In this document: piece by piece, positions 36,001-45,096 of the stretch
Position numbering within the stretch: the stretch's first letter is position 1
Layout: every line of letters begins with the position of its first letter
Origin: Ruminococcus sp. AM22-13
GTDB taxonomy: Bacteria > Bacillota > Clostridia > Lachnospirales > Lachnospiraceae
Length of the DNA stretch: 64,000 bases
Assembly: GCF_003471165.1 (NCBI RefSeq)
Contig: NZ_QRIL01000008.1
Span: forward strand, 76,975 to 140,974
Reading direction: 5' to 3'
Notes under the pieces: generated by a model
Told to the model about the DNA's origin: nothing
What the model saw: the letters and a program-made list of their open reading frames with translations, nothing else
Databases searched by the model: none
Program-made: the position numbers and the translations under genes

Positions 36001-36894
36001 TTACGCAAGTTTGATTCCAAAGTTCTTCAGTTCTGCAGCAAGTTTCTCTTTGTTTGCTTCTTCCATCTCGGATAATGGCATACGAAGAGGTCCTGCTTCA
36101 CGTCCCATCAGGTTCAGAGCTGTTTTAACCGGAATTGGGTTTACTTCACTGAACAGTGCGTGAATTAACGGAATTGCTTTTAACTGAATCTCTGCTGCAC
36201 CCTTTGTATCTCCCTCGAAGAATTTCATGACCATATCATGTGTTTCCTTAGGAGCAACATTGGAAAGTACGGAAATTACACCAAGTCCGCCTAGTGAAAG
36301 AATCGGAAGTACCTGGTCATCATTTCCGGAATACAGTTCAATGCATCCGTCTGCCATAGCCATCATAGTTGCGATCTGGGAAAGATCTCCGCTTGCTGCC
36401 TTAATACCAACGATATTCTTAACATTCTTAGCCAGTGCTACTGCTGTTGCAGGCTGGATATTACATCCTGTACGGCTTGGAACATTATACATAATGATAG
36501 GAGTTTCCGGAACTGCCTCTGCGATTGCTGTATAATGAGCGATCAGACCTTTCTGAGTTGCTTTGTTATAATAAGGAGTTACTACCAGAAGTGCATCTGC
36601 ACCGTAGGAAGCAGCTTCTTTTGACATCATGATCGCGGTATCTGTACAGTTGGAACCTGTACCTGCGATAACCGGGACACGTTTATTTACTTTGTCGATT
36701 GCGAACTTAATTGTCTTAAGATGCTCTCCGTGTGTCATTGTAGATGATTCTCCTGTTGTTCCGCAAATGATGATCGCATCTGTACTGTTTGCGATCTGAT
36801 ACTCCAGGAGTTCCTCCAGTTTATCATAGTTGACCTTACCATCCTCATACATAGGGGTTACGATCGCAACACCTGCACCTTTAAAAATTGCCAT
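36001..36894 (-). CDS. dapA: 4-hydroxy-tetrahydrodipicolinate synthase
   Basis: A 297-residue DapA condensing pyruvate with aspartate semialdehyde. GTTGESSTM is the active-site loop with the Thr/Tyr relay, IMYNVPSRTGCNI holds the catalytic Tyr and VVGIKAASGDLSQI the Schiff-base Lys. It is upstream of and cotranscribed with dapB. Together with lysC and hom elsewhere in the window this covers the aspartate-family entry, but dapF nearby is the Cys-less homologue. Confidence 0.96.
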   Translation of the reverse strand: MAIFKGAGVAIVTPMYEDGKVNYDKLEELLEYQIANSTDAIIICGTTGESSTMTHGEHLKTIKFAIDKVNKRVPVIAGTGSNCTDTAIMMSKEAASYGADALLVVTPYYNKATQKGLIAHYTAIAEAVPETPIIMYNVPSRTGCNIQPATAVALAKNVKNIVGIKAASGDLSQIATMMAMADGCIELYSGNDDQVLPILSLGGLGVISVLSNVAPKETHDMVMKFFEGDTKGAAEIQLKAIPLIHALFSEVNPIPVKTALNLMGREAGPLRMPLSEMEEANKEKLAAELKNFGIKLA

Positions 36895-36950
36895 TTGCTC
36901 TCCTCCTTTATTCTTCTGTAGATTCTATACAGACTGTCATTCCAGACAGC

Positions 36951-37442
36951 CTAACAGATTTCTGTTGTCAGTGTAGTTATGCTGTCTGCATATTTACGCA
37001 GGCTATCCGGTAACGTCCGTCCGGTAATCAGGATATGCATACTCTCATCTTTCATCTTGAGAATATCACCGATTGCCTCTTCGGTGGTGATTCCATAATC
37101 AAGAAGTCCTAGAATCTCATCCAGAAGCAGGAAATCACACTCCTGAGTTGCAATAACTTTTCGTGCAAAGTTTAAAGCATTAAGAATATTTGTCTTCTCT
37201 TCTGCTTTCTCCTCCTCATTCAATTCCTCATAACACTCATCATGCTTTTCGAAACGGAATATCTTGATATCCAGATTATCCAGTTCTTCCAGAAAGTCCA
37301 GTTCTCTGCGCTCTCTTCCCTTCAGAAACTGAATAATAATGACGCTTTTACCCTGAGCAGAAGCTCTCAGACACTGACCAATGGCCAGAGTTGTCTTTCC
37401 CTTTCCTCCGCCACAGTAAACCTCTGTAAATTCTTTTTCCAT
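36951..37442 (-). CDS. Corrinoid/cob(I)alamin adenosyltransferase, CobA/CobO type
   Basis: A 163-residue P-loop ATP:corrinoid adenosyltransferase, similar in fold to CobA/BtuR. The ATP-binding motif CGGGKGKTTLAIGQCLRA is near the start, IIQFLKGR and DFLLLDEILG (Walker-B like) follow. Chosen start ATG 37442 (MEKEFTEVYCGGG) behind AGAGGA; a TTG at 37451 is possible. It adenosylates cobalamin or its precursors. No cob operon is adjacent, so it may salvage B12; some members instead serve other roles. Confidence 0.82.
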   Translation of the reverse strand: MEKEFTEVYCGGGKGKTTLAIGQCLRASAQGKSVIIIQFLKGRERRELDFLEELDNLDIKIFRFEKHDECYEELNEEEKAEEKTNILNALNFARKVIATQECDFLLLDEILGLLDYGITTEEAIGDILKMKDESMHILITGRTLPDSLRKYADSITTLTTEIC

Positions 37443-37740
37443 AACAAACAATTCCTCTTATCGTTATTGAAATTGTAGCTTATTAACTATTCGGCTATCT
37501 GCTATCCGCAAAGATACAGAACAGTTATCTTTCTTTTTTGTGTCATTATAGACATAAATAAACATGGTTACACTGTAACCTGTTTTTATCTGAATACGCT
37601 TATATTACCGCAGTTTATGAAGAATTGCAAGTAATTAATGCGGACATTCCTTTTCACGTTACTGTCCATTCCGTGCCCAGTAACACGCTTTGCAGAATAA
37701 TAGCTTGTGAGCCATAACTTCTTAATAACGTGTAAAAGGC
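37443..37740. other. Intergenic region with partial repeat A copy
   Basis: 37659-37700 carries GTTACTGTCC, CCGTGCCCAGTAACACGCTTTG, a shortened copy of repeat family A. No gene is visible in the rest. Confidence 0.5.
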
Positions 37741-38367
37741 CTACTCCATATATTCCAGCTTACTTACAGAAACTTCATACGCAACTCTCTTCTCTGTTTC
37801 ATTCTCCCCGATCCGCTTCATATATTCCCTGCTCTGAATGCGGCCCCAGATCAGGACATGGCCACCTACTTCAAAGGCTGATGCATAGCGGGCATTTCTT
37901 CCCCAGCAGATACATGGTATGTAGTCTGATTTTCCATAAGGACGGTTTACTGCCAGAAGTACATCTGCGATTTCTCTTCCAAGCGGAGTCTTTCTGTATA
38001 CCGGCGGTTTACAGATAAATCCATCCAGAAAAATCTGGTTTACAGGAACCGTGTCATCCTCTTCTTCCACAAATTTCAGTTCTCTGGTAAACACAGAAAG
38101 CACCAGTCGGTTATGTTTTTCTTCGTGCCGGTTATAAGAGCGGAACTGTCCATGAATCTCTACATATTCTCCTATGTAGTCCTGTGTTACGTCCACCAGA
38201 CGTTCAGAAACCATAACCGGAATTCTGTCTTCCGAATCACTTAGTCTCTTAACCAGCAGTTCTGTCATATAGAAGCCTTCCCCGAAGACCTGATGACTGA
38301 ACGTAAATCCTGCTGCAATTTTTCCCATCATAGATACCTGATTGTTTTCAATAATTTTATCTGCCAT
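37741..38367 (-). CDS. SSB-like OB-fold protein
   Basis: A 208-residue protein with two OB-fold-like halves resembling single-stranded DNA-binding proteins. The first reads NNQVSMMGKIAAGFTFSHQVFGE, EGFYMTELLVKRLSD and DYIGEYVEIHGQFRSYNR; the second PVNQIFLDGFICKPPVYRKTPLGREIADVLLAVN. It lacks the usual SSB acidic C-terminal tip. It probably binds ssDNA or a PriB-like partner. Chosen start ATG 38367 with AAGGAG 9 bases before; the frame continues upstream to 38442 without support. Confidence 0.75.
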   Translation of the reverse strand: MADKIIENNQVSMMGKIAAGFTFSHQVFGEGFYMTELLVKRLSDSEDRIPVMVSERLVDVTQDYIGEYVEIHGQFRSYNRHEEKHNRLVLSVFTRELKFVEEEDDTVPVNQIFLDGFICKPPVYRKTPLGREIADVLLAVNRPYGKSDYIPCICWGRNARYASAFEVGGHVLIWGRIQSREYMKRIGENETEKRVAYEVSVSKLEYME

Positions 38368-38822
38368 AATGTGGTTCTCCTTCCTCGTAGAGCACTCCCG
38401 GTGAAATTTTTTTGTTACTGATACGCAATAGACAGTAAACATTTCCCGATGCTCTAGTGTACCTTGTATTGTTCTTTATATAGTTATGTACAGGCTTTCA
38501 GATTTAGAACCGGAATTTATAAAAATAAAAAAATTTATTTCAACACCTTGTAATCTGGCGAAAATGTGGTAAACTGAAACTTCGGGTAACTTATTAAAGA
38601 AAAAACACATATATAATAGGAAGAATAAAGTTACTGTTCACTCCGTTCTCAGTAACACGCTTCGCGATGCACAGGATTTATGCTAATCGCATAAATCCGC
38701 GCCGTATGTCTCGGGATTTTGGCATATTCATGCCAAAACACCTCGCGGAATAGTAGCGTGTGAACAGTAACCGAATAAATCATTAATTTAATTCATATTC
38801 AAATAGGAAAGGAAATCATTTT
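38368..38822. other. Divergent intergenic region ssb-like/typA
   Basis: Carries upstream sequences of both genes and the repeat A copy. A TATAAT at 38612-38617 could be part of the typA promoter, but its -35 is weak. Confidence 0.4.
38630..38771. repeat. Repeat family A, full copy 2 (142 bp)
   Basis: Starts GTTACTGTTCACTCCG and ends GTGTGAACAGTAAC, with 12-base terminal inverted repeats (GTTACTGTTCAC) and internal GATTTTGGCATATTCATGCC hairpin. Reverse complement of the element at 12997-13141 with high identity. Located between the ssb-like gene and typA. Confidence 0.85.
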
Positions 38823-40655
38823 ATGAGAACAAAACGTGAAGATGTCCGTAACGTAGCCATTATCGCACACGTTGACCATGGTAAAACTACTCTGGTTGAC
38901 CAGCTTCTGAAACAGAGCGGTGTATTCCGTGAGAATCAGGAAGTTCAGGAACGTGTCATGGACTCCAATGATATCGAGCGTGAACGTGGTATCACTATTT
39001 TATCCAAGAACACAGCTGTTCATTACAAAAATACAAAAATCAACATCATTGACACACCAGGACATGCTGATTTCGGCGGCGAGGTAGAACGTGTACTTAA
39101 GATGGTAGACGGTGTTATTCTTCTCGTTGATGCTTTCGAAGGTGCTATGCCTCAGACAAAATTCGTTCTTAAGAAAGCACTGGAACTTGACCTTCATGTA
39201 ATCGTATGTATCAACAAGATTGACCGTCCGGAAGCCCGTCCGGATGAAGTTGTAGATGAGGTTCTGGAACTTCTTATGGATCTTGGTGCTTCTGATGAAC
39301 AGCTTGACTGTCCGTTCCTGTATGCTTCTGCCAAAGCAGGACATGCTGTGATCGACTTAAACGACACTCCTAAGGATATGGCTCCGTTATTTGAAGCAAT
39401 CCTGAAATATATCCCGGCTCCGGAAGGAGATCCGGAGGCAGATACTCAGGTTCTGATCAGCACGATTGATTACAACGAATACGTTGGACGTATCGGTGTT
39501 GGTAAAGTTGAAAACGGTACAATCGCTGTTAACCAGGAACTGACTCTGTTAAACCATCATGATCTGGACAAACGTAAGAAAGTTAAGATCAGCAAGCTCT
39601 ACGAGTTTGACGGTCTGAACAAAGTTGAAGTAAAAGAGGCCACTATCGGTGCTATCGTTGCTATTTCCGGTATCGCAGATATCCATATCGGTGATACTCT
39701 CTGCGCAGGGGATAATCCGGAAGCTATTCCTTTCCAGAAGATTTCCGAGCCTACTATTGCCATGAACTTCATCGTAAACGACAGTCCGCTGGCCGGTCAG
39801 GAAGGTAAATACATTACCTCCCGTCATCTTCGTGACCGTCTTTACCGTGAGCTGAATACAGATGTCAGCCTTCGTGTAGAAGATACTGATACAACTGAGG
39901 CATTTAAAGTTTCCGGACGTGGAGAACTTCATCTGTCTGTCCTGATTGAAAACATGAGACGTGAAGGTTATGAATTCGCAGTAAGTAAACCGGAAGTTCT
40001 GTATAAAACAGACGAACGTGGCAAGAAGCTTGAGCCTATGGAAATTGCTTATGTAGATGTTCCGGAAGAATTTTCCGGTACTGTAATCCAGAAGCTGAGC
40101 GAACGTAAAGGTGAACTGCAGGGTATGAGTACTGCCAGCGACGGCACTGTACGTCTGGAATTCCACATCCCTTCCCGTGGACTGATCGGATTCCGTGGTG
40201 AGTTCCTTACTTCCACAAAGGGTACTGGTATCATTAATACTATGTTTGACGGCTATGCACCTTATAAGGGAGATTTCCAGTACAGAAAACAGGGATCTCT
40301 GATCGCATTTGAGGCTGGTGAGGCTGTTACTTATGGCCTGTTCGCAGCTCAGGAGCGTGGTACTCTGTTTATCGGACCTGGTGCTAAGGTTTACAGTGGT
40401 ATGGTTATCGGTCAGAATGGTAAGGCTGAGGATATTGAGTTGAATGTATGCAAGACTAAACATCTGACTAATACACGTTCTTCTTCTGCTGATGATGCGC
40501 TGAAATTAACTCCGCCCAGAGTTCTGAGTCTGGAACAGGCGATCGACTTTATCGATCAGGATGAACTGCTGGAGGTTACACCGGTATCTCTCCGTATCCG
40601 TAAGAGACTTCTGGATTCCAGAGAACGTAAGAGAGCAGCTTTCAGAAAAGCCTGA
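38823..40655 (+). CDS. typA: Translational GTPase TypA/BipA
   Basis: A 610-residue ribosome-associated GTPase of the TypA/BipA family, related to EF-G. Motifs: [20 protein letters not shown] (G1), RERGITI (G2), [14 protein letters not shown] (G3), [10 protein letters not shown] (G4) and the C-terminal TypA-specific domain. It acts in stress and cold adaptation and ribosome assembly. ATG 38823 follows GGAAAGGAAA. Codon use looks like a highly expressed gene. Monocistronic with a strong terminator. Confidence 0.97.
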   Translation: MRTKREDVRNVAIIAHVDHGKTTLVDQLLKQSGVFRENQEVQERVMDSNDIERERGITILSKNTAVHYKNTKINIIDTPGHADFGGEVERVLKMVDGVILLVDAFEGAMPQTKFVLKKALELDLHVIVCINKIDRPEARPDEVVDEVLELLMDLGASDEQLDCPFLYASAKAGHAVIDLNDTPKDMAPLFEAILKYIPAPEGDPEADTQVLISTIDYNEYVGRIGVGKVENGTIAVNQELTLLNHHDLDKRKKVKISKLYEFDGLNKVEVKEATIGAIVAISGIADIHIGDTLCAGDNPEAIPFQKISEPTIAMNFIVNDSPLAGQEGKYITSRHLRDRLYRELNTDVSLRVEDTDTTEAFKVSGRGELHLSVLIENMRREGYEFAVSKPEVLYKTDERGKKLEPMEIAYVDVPEEFSGTVIQKLSERKGELQGMSTASDGTVRLEFHIPSRGLIGFRGEFLTSTKGTGIINTMFDGYAPYKGDFQYRKQGSLIAFEAGEAVTYGLFAAQERGTLFIGPGAKVYSGMVIGQNGKAEDIELNVCKTKHLTNTRSSSADDALKLTPPRVLSLEQAIDFIDQDELLEVTPVSLRIRKRLLDSRERKRAAFRKA

Positions 40656-40680
40656 AACAAATAGAAACTTAAGAAAAATT

Positions 40681-40714
40681 AAGCCCCGCAGATTTTGCGG
40701 GGCTTAGTTTTTCT
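40681..40714 (+). terminator. Terminator after typA
   Basis: AAGCCCCGCA-GATTT-TGCGGGGCTT followed by AGTTTTTCTT. Confidence 0.9.
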
Positions 40715-40847
40715 TAATCATTACTGTTCACAGTAACTCTTAATCTCCTGCAAACATATTAAAAACATAAATCCTTCTACAAATTATATTGTTATATTTT
40801 CACGAAATTTCGAGTTAGTATTTGTTAACTTTTTGTATGTTTTGTGA

Positions 40848-40876
40848 TTGACAAATGATTAACAAAATCATATAAT
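40848..40876 (+). promoter_or_regulatory. Consensus sigma-A promoter of adhE
   Basis: TTGACA (40848-40853), 17-base spacer, TATAAT (40871-40876): both boxes perfect. Confidence 0.9.
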
Positions 40877-40889
40877 AGCATCATCGAGG

Positions 40890-40907
40890 TTGTTAATTTA
40901 TTAACGT
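40890..40907 (+). promoter_or_regulatory. Rex-type operator at the adhE start site
   Basis: TTGTTAATTTATTAACGT matches the Rex consensus TTGTTAANNNNTTAACAA except the last two bases. It lies just downstream of the expected +1, where Rex could block transcription at low NADH and allow it when NADH rises. Half-words TTTGTTAAC (40821) and GATTAACAAA (40857) also flank the -35. Confidence 0.7.
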
Positions 40908-41148
40908 TATTTTTTTAACTTTCTCTCAGTTGCCAACAGAAAATATATTGTTAAATTTTTCTCATATATTCTGACAATTGATATTTTATTCACATTATTT
41001 ACGTGATTATTCACAATTTTCACCATAATATTTCGTTACGCTCATATTAATGTTACTGTTGACCGAATAATCAGTTTATTTGTATAATAAAACCATAACA
41101 GGTCACGGTAAATACTTTTAACGAAAACACAAACAGGAGGATTCCCAA

Positions 41149-43806
41149 ATGGCAAAAAAAGAGAACACTATCCCAACCATCATCGACACCCCCGAAGCCC
41201 TTACCGCAAAGATTGCAGCCATGAAAGAGGCACAGAAGATTTTCGCAGCATTTACCCAGGAGCAGGTAGATAAGATTTTTAAAGCTGCCGCTACTGCTGC
41301 TGACAAAGCACGTATCCCGCTTGCTAAAGATGCTGTTGAAGAAACAGGAATGGGTATTGTAGAAGATAAGGTTATCAAGAACCATTACGCAGCCGAGTAT
41401 GTATACAACGCATATAAGAATACCAGAACCTGCGGTGTGATTGAAGAAGACACTGCTTACGGTATTAAGAAAATAGCTGAACCGATCGGTCTGATCGCTG
41501 CAGTTATTCCTACAACTAACCCGACATCTACTGCAATCTTCAAAACTCTGATCGCGCTGAAAACACGTAATGCGATCATCATCAGTCCGCATCCCCGCGC
41601 AAAGAAATGTACCATTGATGCAGCAAAGGTTGTTCTGGAAGCAGCTGTAGAAGCCGGTGCACCGGAGGGAATCATCGGATGGATCGATGTTCCAAGTCTT
41701 GATCTGACAAATCAGGTTATGCGTGAAGCAGATATCATCCTTGCTACAGGTGGTCCCGGAATGGTTAAAGCTGCCTATTCTTCCGGAAAACCTGCTTTAG
41801 GTGTAGGTCCCGGAAATACTCCTGTTATCATCGATGACAGTGCAGATATCCGTCTGGCAGTTAACTCCATCATCCATTCCAAAACATTTGACAATGGTAT
41901 GATCTGTGCTTCCGAACAGTCTGTAACTGTTCTTGAAAGCATTTATAAGAAAGTAAAAGAAGAATTCCTTTACAGAGGATGTTACTTCCTGAAACCGGAT
42001 GAATTAGAGAAAGTAAGAAAAACTATCCTTATCAATGGCGCATTGAATGCAAAGATCGTAGGTCAGAAAGCTGCCACTATCGCTGAGATGGCCGGTGTTG
42101 CAGTTCCTCCTGAGACAAAGATTCTGATCGGTGAAGTTGAATCTGTAGACATCAGCGAAGAATTCGCACATGAAAAGCTTTCACCTGTACTTGCCATGTA
42201 CAAGGCCAAGACCTTTGACGAAGCGATTGCCAAAGCTGAACAGCTTGTAGCTGACGGCGGTTATGGACATACCTCCGCTCTCTACATTGACACAAGAGAG
42301 AAGGAAAAGATGGAAAAACATGCAGCAGCTATGAAGACCTGCCGTATCCTCATCAATACTCCATCTTCTCAGGGTGGCATCGGCGACCTTTACAACTTCA
42401 AACTTGTTCCGTCCCTGACTCTGGGCTGCGGTTCCTGGGGTGGCAACTCCGTATCTGAGAACGTAGGTGTGAAACATCTTATCAACATCAAGACCGTTGC
42501 TGAAAGGAGAGAAAATATGCTCTGGATTAGAACACCGGAAAAAGTTTATTTCAAAAAAGGCTGCCTGCCGGTTGCTCTGGATGAGCTTGGCACTGTTATG
42601 CACAAAAAACGCTGCTTTATCGTAACAGACTCTTTCCTTTATAAGAATGGATATACTAAGAAGATCGAAGATAAATTAGATCAGATGGGAATCGTACATA
42701 CCTGCTTCTATGATGTAGAACCAGATCCATCTCTCGCTTCTGCAAGAGCCGGTGCTGCAGCAATGAGAATGTTCGAGCCTGACTGCATTATCGCAATGGG
42801 CGGTGGTTCCGCAATGGATGCCGGCAAGATCATGTGGGTTCTCTATGAAAATCCGGACGCCAACTTTGATGATATGGCTATGGACTTTATGGATATCCGT
42901 AAGAGAATCTTCACATTCCCGCATATGGGTAAGAAAGCTTACTTTGTAGCTGTTCCGACATCCTCCGGTACAGGTTCCGAGGTAACACCGTTTGCTATCA
43001 TTACTGATAAGACTACAGGTATCAAATGGCCTCTGGCAGATTATGAATTAATGCCTGATATGGCTATTGTTGATACCGATAATATGATGAGCGCACCTAA
43101 AGGACTGACCTGTGCTTCCGGTATCGACGTTATGACTCATGCACTTGAAGCCTATGCTTCCATGATGGCGTCTGATTATACAGATGGTCTTGCATTAAAT
43201 GCGATTAAACTGGTATTTAACTATCTGCCACGTGCATACAAAGATGGTTCTGATGTAGAAGCAAGACAGCATATGGCAAATGCTTCCTGCATGGCTGGTA
43301 TGGCTTTCGCAAATGCTTTCCTTGGCGTAAACCACTCTCTTGCTCATAAGCTGGGAGCTTTCCATCACATTCCACATGGTATCGCAAATGCTCTGGTTCT
43401 GCTTCATGTTCTGCGCTATAATGCAGCCGAAGTTCCGGCTAAGATGGGTACCTTCCCACAGTATCAGTATCCGCACACACTTGCACGTTACGCTGAGATT
43501 GGCCGTTCTGTAGGTCTGACAGGCAAGAACGACAGCGAAGTATTTGAGAAGCTTCTCCAGAAACTGCAGGAACTGATGGATACTATTGAGATCAAACATA
43601 CGATCAAAGAATACGGCGTAGACGAGAAGTACTTCCTTGAAACTCTGGACGAAATGACCGAACAGGCATTCAACGACCAGTGTACCGGTGCCAACCCGAG
43701 ATATCCATTAATGTCTGAGCTGAAAGAAATCTATCTGAAAGCTTACTATGGTGAGGGAAATATTCCTGAATCCGGGAAAGCCAAAGAGAAAAAAGAAGCA
43801 AAATAA
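41149..43806 (+). CDS. adhE: Bifunctional acetaldehyde-CoA/alcohol dehydrogenase
   Basis: An 885-residue AdhE, making ethanol from acetyl-CoA and regenerating NAD+. The N-terminal aldehyde dehydrogenase (residues ~1-440) has the catalytic Cys in FDNGMICASEQSV; the C-terminal iron-dependent alcohol dehydrogenase (residues ~450-860) has AMGGGSAMDAGKIMW, PTSSGTGSEVTPFA and the metal-binding GVNHSLAHKLGAFHHIPHG. Expected to form spirosomes. ATG behind AGGAGG. The Rex operator and consensus promoter upstream indicate redox control. Confidence 0.97.
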   Translation: MAKKENTIPTIIDTPEALTAKIAAMKEAQKIFAAFTQEQVDKIFKAAATAADKARIPLAKDAVEETGMGIVEDKVIKNHYAAEYVYNAYKNTRTCGVIEEDTAYGIKKIAEPIGLIAAVIPTTNPTSTAIFKTLIALKTRNAIIISPHPRAKKCTIDAAKVVLEAAVEAGAPEGIIGWIDVPSLDLTNQVMREADIILATGGPGMVKAAYSSGKPALGVGPGNTPVIIDDSADIRLAVNSIIHSKTFDNGMICASEQSVTVLESIYKKVKEEFLYRGCYFLKPDELEKVRKTILINGALNAKIVGQKAATIAEMAGVAVPPETKILIGEVESVDISEEFAHEKLSPVLAMYKAKTFDEAIAKAEQLVADGGYGHTSALYIDTREKEKMEKHAAAMKTCRILINTPSSQGGIGDLYNFKLVPSLTLGCGSWGGNSVSENVGVKHLINIKTVAERRENMLWIRTPEKVYFKKGCLPVALDELGTVMHKKRCFIVTDSFLYKNGYTKKIEDKLDQMGIVHTCFYDVEPDPSLASARAGAAAMRMFEPDCIIAMGGGSAMDAGKIMWVLYENPDANFDDMAMDFMDIRKRIFTFPHMGKKAYFVAVPTSSGTGSEVTPFAIITDKTTGIKWPLADYELMPDMAIVDTDNMMSAPKGLTCASGIDVMTHALEAYASMMASDYTDGLALNAIKLVFNYLPRAYKDGSDVEARQHMANASCMAGMAFANAFLGVNHSLAHKLGAFHHIPHGIANALVLLHVLRYNAAEVPAKMGTFPQYQYPHTLARYAEIGRSVGLTGKNDSEVFEKLLQKLQELMDTIEIKHTIKEYGVDEKYFLETLDEMTEQAFNDQCTGANPRYPLMSELKEIYLKAYYGEGNIPESGKAKEKKEAK

Positions 43807-43861
43807 AATTTGCTGAAAATAAACCTTTTCCTTTAAAAATATAGTGTTTAAATCAACAAAA

Positions 43862-43890
43862 TGGGGCTGTCAAAAAAAGACAGCCCCTTA
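43862..43890. terminator. Terminator between adhE and the class II aldolase gene
   Basis: GGGGCTGTC-AAAAAAA-GACAGCCCC followed on the plus strand by TTATTATATTATTT; shared by the convergent genes. Confidence 0.85.
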
Positions 43891-43895
43891 TTATA

Positions 43896-44984
43896 TTATT
43901 TCTTACTGCGGTATGCTTCTGCTTCCCAATGTGTGATAAAGTATGTAATATCATCTGTCATGTGAAGCGGTCCGCCAAAGCTTTCTGAATATACTGCAAG
44001 CTTGATCGCATCTTTTACAAGAAGCTGTGCTTTTGCAGCTTTTCCCTTATCATCTTCCATAATAAAGGCACCGACTCCCTGTACCAGGATCAGTCTTGGC
44101 TCTTTGTCATTCTCTGCCATAAATTCATCCAGCGCTGCTTTTGCCTGAGCAATATCCTCTACAAATAACGGATATGGTCCACAGTATACAATGTGATCTG
44201 GTGTAAATGGTTTCAGAAGGGGTGCAGCCGCTGCTTTATCTTTTACAAAGTTATCAGCTTCCGCTACAGGTACAACTTCTACCGCATGTCCCAGTAACCG
44301 GGAAAGCCTCTCTGCTGCCTGCTCTTTTTCAGGTGTAACAGCATCACTGACATCAGCAGTTCTCTTTACCTGTTTCTCTAATTTACTGATCACATCGTCA
44401 AATAACACTCCAATTTCCTCTACAGTATTTGCTGCAACGAAAATTCCGTGATTCTGGAGCAGAAGAACCTGAACATCTTTTCCGGATTCTTCTTTATAAG
44501 CATTCATTTTCTCATAACAGATACGCGCAAGTGTATAACCTGGTTTGCAGATATCGATCCAGAGTACATCTTTTCCAAGAAGCTCTTCGCTGAGTTCCTT
44601 TGCCCCTTTTCCGCAGGTCAGTCCATTGACAAGTGTAGGATGAACATGCAGTACATAAGTATAGGCAAATAAATTATGAAGCAGCGCTTCCACACTTGGA
44701 CGTTTGGTTTTATCAGCATCTGTTACTGCTGCCATAACATCTGCAAGATACAGTGATTCACGTTTGACATCATCTTCAGGATAATCTGTTTTCATGATTT
44801 CATTCAAACGTGCTCTGCTCATTTCCACAAATTCCTCTGCCTTGATTGTAGCAAGCTGTGTACCGGAGCCTTTTACATACAATGTGGTGTCATCTTTTAC
44901 TGAAGTATTGCCACCGCCTGCAAGAACATAAGCAGGATTGCTTCCATAAGCATTTGACATTTTTACTAAGGTTGAAAGATCCAT
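43896..44984 (-). CDS. Class II aldolase/adducin domain protein
   Basis: A 362-residue class II aldolase/adducin-family protein. The opening LVKMSNAYGSNPAYVLAGGGNTS and GSGTQLATIKAEEFVEMSRA, the zinc-binding LHVHPTLVNGLTCG and LQNHGIFVAAN motifs are like the aldolase part of the RhaD/YuxG fused rhamnulose-1-phosphate aldolase/alcohol dehydrogenases, but here it is a stand-alone protein. It probably cleaves a sugar 1-phosphate or similar ketose. Start ATG 44984 behind GGGAGG at 10 bases. Not in an operon with a kinase; no partner dehydrogenase domain is nearby. Confidence 0.82.
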   Translation of the reverse strand: MDLSTLVKMSNAYGSNPAYVLAGGGNTSVKDDTTLYVKGSGTQLATIKAEEFVEMSRARLNEIMKTDYPEDDVKRESLYLADVMAAVTDADKTKRPSVEALLHNLFAYTYVLHVHPTLVNGLTCGKGAKELSEELLGKDVLWIDICKPGYTLARICYEKMNAYKEESGKDVQVLLLQNHGIFVAANTVEEIGVLFDDVISKLEKQVKRTADVSDAVTPEKEQAAERLSRLLGHAVEVVPVAEADNFVKDKAAAAPLLKPFTPDHIVYCGPYPLFVEDIAQAKAALDEFMAENDKEPRLILVQGVGAFIMEDDKGKAAKAQLLVKDAIKLAVYSESFGGPLHMTDDITYFITHWEAEAYRSKK

Positions 44985-45068
44985 AATTAAAATTCCTCCC
45001 ATATTTATAATAGTTTTGCTCTTTCCTATTGTACACGATATCCTACTTTTTTCCAAGTGTTATAATGT

Positions 45069-45096
45069 TGCTGTGAACGGAGTAAACAGTAACGTT
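45069..45096. repeat. Short palindrome of repeat family A
   Basis: GTTGCTGTGAACGGAG and AACAGTAAC; a truncated copy with the terminal words only, directly downstream of the cls stop. Confidence 0.45.

Larger units (their letters stand above)
40715..41148 (+). promoter_or_regulatory. adhE upstream regulatory region
   Basis: An AT-rich ~430-base region with the promoter at 40848-40876 and a Rex-type operator at 40890-40907. The leader to the adhE start is roughly 265 bases; no riboswitch is recognised in it. Confidence 0.6.

Noticed and set aside
39549..40463. Long minus-strand open frame opposite typA
   Set aside because: Lies entirely within typA; composition mirrors the codon bias of the real gene and no motif is seen.
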